From assembly GCA_029953675.1 (NCBI GenBank), contig JAMWBK010000001.1:1463001-1527000 (forward strand): a stretch of DNA of 64,000 nucleotides. Reading direction: 5' to 3'. The translations under genes and the position numbers were made by a program. Shown in pieces: positions 62,000 through 64,000 of this stretch; within the stretch, counting starts at the first letter, position 1, and each line of letters opens with the position of its first letter. Source of the stretch: Rhodosorus marinus (Eukaryota; Rhodophyta; Stylonematophyceae; Stylonematales; Stylonemataceae). The notes under the pieces were generated by a model. That model did no database searches and was not told the origin of the DNA. It was given only the letters and a program-made list of their open reading frames with translations.

Positions 62000-62904
62000 T
62001 CTTCACCCGGTGGCATCTCGACTTCATAGGACGATTACCGAAGGCGCACGGCTCTGGAAATCAGTGGATTCTTGTATGTGTAGAGTCCCTGACAGGTTGG
62101 TAGGTAGTAAAGGCAATGCCGGAAGCGACGCAGGCAAACGTCGCCAAGTTCATTTACGAGGCGATAGTGTGCCCATACGGAGCTCCAGTTCAAATATTAA
62201 CCGACCGAGGAGCTAATTTCCGGTCGAAAGTGGTGGAGGAGCATCTGCGACTGTTGCCAACTGCCCAGCGATTTGCTAGTAGCTACCACCCTCGGACGAA
62301 GTCGACGGCGGAACGGTGGAGCCGGACGTTCCAGGAGGTGCTCGTGAAATTAACGAACGGAGCAGTGACGAGGTGGGATCGCTTTATCCACCAGGCGAAC
62401 ATGGCGCTGCGAATGCGGACCAGTACGGTCACCGGCATGTCACCATACGAAATCCTATATGGGGTGAAACCGCGAATCCCCGGACTGGCGCAGGCACCGT
62501 TATTGTTCGATGCTGTCGACGAAGATGTTTCTGTTCAGGCGCGAGTCATACAACTAGAGCAACTAGGTCGAGAACGCGAGGCTGTCACGCTGGGGACAGA
62601 AGCCGCAAAAAAACAAATGGCACGTTACTATGACTGGAAGGTGAAGGCGGACCCACTGAAACCGGGAGAATTCGGCTTGCTCACGAACGAGGTGAAAACA
62701 AAAGGCACGTATCGCCACATCGGACCTTTTCGAGTCTTGGAGCGCCGATTATTCGACACGTAACGACTAGCTGAGCCAGATGGGACGCCGCTCAAGACCT
62801 TGGTTCATCGTGATCGTATGAAGGGAGCCCAGATCGACAAGGAAGTGCGGAGTTATTGGTACCATCCCACAAAGGGTGAGCTGGGCGACCTGCGCGGCGA
62901 ATAG
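62000..62904 (+). pseudogene. Gypsy pol: integrase catalytic core and C terminus
   Basis: FTRWHLDFIGRLPKAHG (first Asp), a TAG at 62101-62103, then open 62116-62763 with ILTDRGANF (second Asp) and STAERWSRTFQEVL (Glu). The spacing between second Asp and Glu is 35 residues, so DD35E is intact. MSPYEILYGVKPRIPGL and GPFRVLERR follow. After a frame change at about 62757, RLAEPDGTPLKTLVHRDR runs to a TAG near 62904. No chromodomain is visible after it. Confidence 0.9.
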
Positions 62905-62914
62905 TACCAGATAA

Positions 62915-62948
62915 AACTCAGATTCGGGAGGACCCGTGAGTCTGAGTT
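62915..62948 (+). other. hairpin between pol and the 3' LTR
   Basis: AACTCAGA pairs with TCTGAGTT, and the inner CGGG pairs with CCCG. It sits 10 bases before the 3' LTR where a polypurine tract would be expected; only a short GGGAGGA is purine-rich. Confidence 0.6.
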
Positions 62949-62958
62949 GGCGGGTTTA

Positions 62959-63278
62959 TGTTGGCGCACGGTTGTAGCCGGACAGAACGACACCATCAGG
63001 GCCTAGCTGACAACGGAGAAAGCCAGGGAGACGTCAGGCTAGGCGCGAGCTAGGGGGTAACTGTAGCCAACTGCGACACCAAAAAGAGAACATAGATGGC
63101 TACCAAAAATAGCACTGTGTCTAGATGAGAGAAATTAGATACCTAACCTGAGGGGATAAATAGGCTAGGACGGAGTAGAATATGATAGGGCTTAGTAAAG
63201 AGAAGCCAGGGGGAAAAATTCTTTGGACTTATCAAGCAACTCTTCGTGAGGGGGTTACTTGGGAGAAAAGATCCAATA
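62959..63278 (+). repeat. 3' LTR of the Gypsy element
   Basis: 320 bases, about 93 percent like the 5' LTR by eye, with one 15-base insertion and several substitutions, so insertion is not very recent. Confidence 0.9.
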
Positions 63279-64000
63279 CATCTACGTTTTTGGGAAACGC
63301 CCAGCTGGCAATGAAATGTATCATTTAAACTATATTCGTCCACGTCGTAGATTTTTTAATAGTTAGGACAATGCTCATAAAACGACGGATGGATTGGATA
63401 TTTTGTTTGAAAGGGGAATTTACAATGTAGACTTGTACGGTTGGATATTTCATCTTAAAAATTGACACTTGGGTAACCCAGTTTGGCAGTGTAGTCTATC
63501 ATTTAAACTATATTCGTAGATGTTGTAGATTTTTGAGTAGTACGGAGCATATCAATGAAACGATGTATGGATTCCATTTTTGATAAACAAAAAGTCTTAT
63601 TCAGTGGTTTTGTCCATGTTCGATATTTCATTTTTAAATTTGACGCTTTCGCATTTGGCAAAGACGCAGCTTGGCCATGAAATCTATCATTTAAACTATA
63701 GTCACATATACTTTAAACATTTCACGTTTTCATGAACCTATTAATAAAACGATGTATTGATTCGATATAGAGTTGAATAAATCGTTTTATGCGATAGTTT
63801 TATTGTACAGGGGAGCGGGGGAGGAAGGAAAGTATTTAGCGATCCCGCTCCAGCTTTAGACTATACTCACATGTGATTTATAAGTTTGAATATTTGGGAA
63901 ATGGTTTTAAAACGATATATGAATTGAATATTTTATTGAATGAATAGTTTTTTCCGATAGTTTTGTCCGTGCACGATATTTCATCTTAAAATTTTACGCT
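63279..64000. repeat. satellite S, right flank of the Gypsy element
   Basis: Degenerate tandem units of about 180-190 bases. The marker TCATTTAAACTATA starts near 63321, 63499 and 63687, and each unit also has ACGATGTATGGATT, GATAGTTTTGTCC and GATATTTCATCTTAAAA. It runs off the window edge. No coding content. Confidence 0.85.

Larger units (their letters stand above)
58094..63278 (+). mobile_element. Ty3/Gypsy LTR retrotransposon, inactive
   Basis: About 5.2 kb, inserted in satellite S. Domain order is gag, protease, reverse transcriptase, RNase H, integrase, which defines Ty3/Gypsy. LTRs begin TGTTGGCGCA and end near CCAATA. Flanks ACATT and ACATC suggest a 5-bp duplication with one mismatch, depending on the exact LTR end. 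The internal region is frameshifted at least at about 58600, 60555, 61140 and 62000, plus a stop at 62101, and holds a foreign segment at about 61145-61475. Confidence 0.92.

Noticed and set aside
1-64000. Bacterial contig or prophage
   Set aside because: Spliceosomal introns, R2-like LINEs, a Gypsy element and satellite DNA rule this out.

Overview
This is a nuclear window from a eukaryote. It has GT-AG introns, secreted proteins with N-terminal signal peptides, three families of non-LTR retrotransposons, one Ty3/Gypsy LTR element and satellite DNA. There is no rRNA gene, no convincing tRNA gene, no operon-like packing and no CRISPR array. Secreted RTX-type Ca-binding proteins, a sorbosone-dehydrogenase-like gene, near-balanced base composition and a small number of gene islands in a sea of retroelements would fit an alga, with a red alga as my best guess. 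The lineage is inference and cannot be proven from the sequence.

Host genes occur as small islands: RTX-repeat gene 1 (1828-3081, minus), RTX-repeat gene 2 (5547-6881, plus), a 463-residue secreted protein of unknown function (11829-13220, plus), a broken third RTX gene split by a LINE (17265-19810), a 13-exon secreted cysteine-module gene (32847-36525, plus), a partial duplicate of its last exons (42877-43685), a frameshifted glucose/sorbosone-dehydrogenase plus NPCBM-like gene (37149-38893), and a two-exon relative of the cysteine-module gene (56346-57681). The RTX and cysteine-module proteins seem to share an N-terminal secreted domain with a C-C pair. I read them as one expanding family of cell-surface or wall proteins with interchangeable C-terminal repeats.

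Most of the rest is retroelement. LINE family A has a 3' hairpin and a short tandem tail. It is seen nearly full length, though 5' truncated, at 24046-27690; as an older 5' portion at 43861-46569; and as many 5'-truncated copies. LINE family B ends in a GAAT/ATTC tetranucleotide tail and has a near-complete copy at 49240-53978 with only two ORF lesions. LINE family C is seen only as remnants (215-1440, 20380-20700, 42030-42865). All three carry a C-terminal CCHC finger followed by a restriction-like endonuclease domain, and A and B use YHDD as the reverse-transcriptase catalytic motif. Their insertion footprints are unusually readable: target-site duplications, an empty/filled site pair, a nested insertion with a chimeric 5' end, and head-to-tail arrays of truncated copies suggesting end-to-end template jumping.

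The right end (57840-64000) is a degenerate satellite of about 180-190 bp into which a Gypsy element (58094-63278, two LTRs of 305 and 320 bp) has inserted. The Gypsy element is dead through several frameshifts, but its DD35E integrase and YLDD reverse transcriptase motifs are visible. The long antisense reading frames across the LINE copies are shadows of the sense ORFs and are not annotated.
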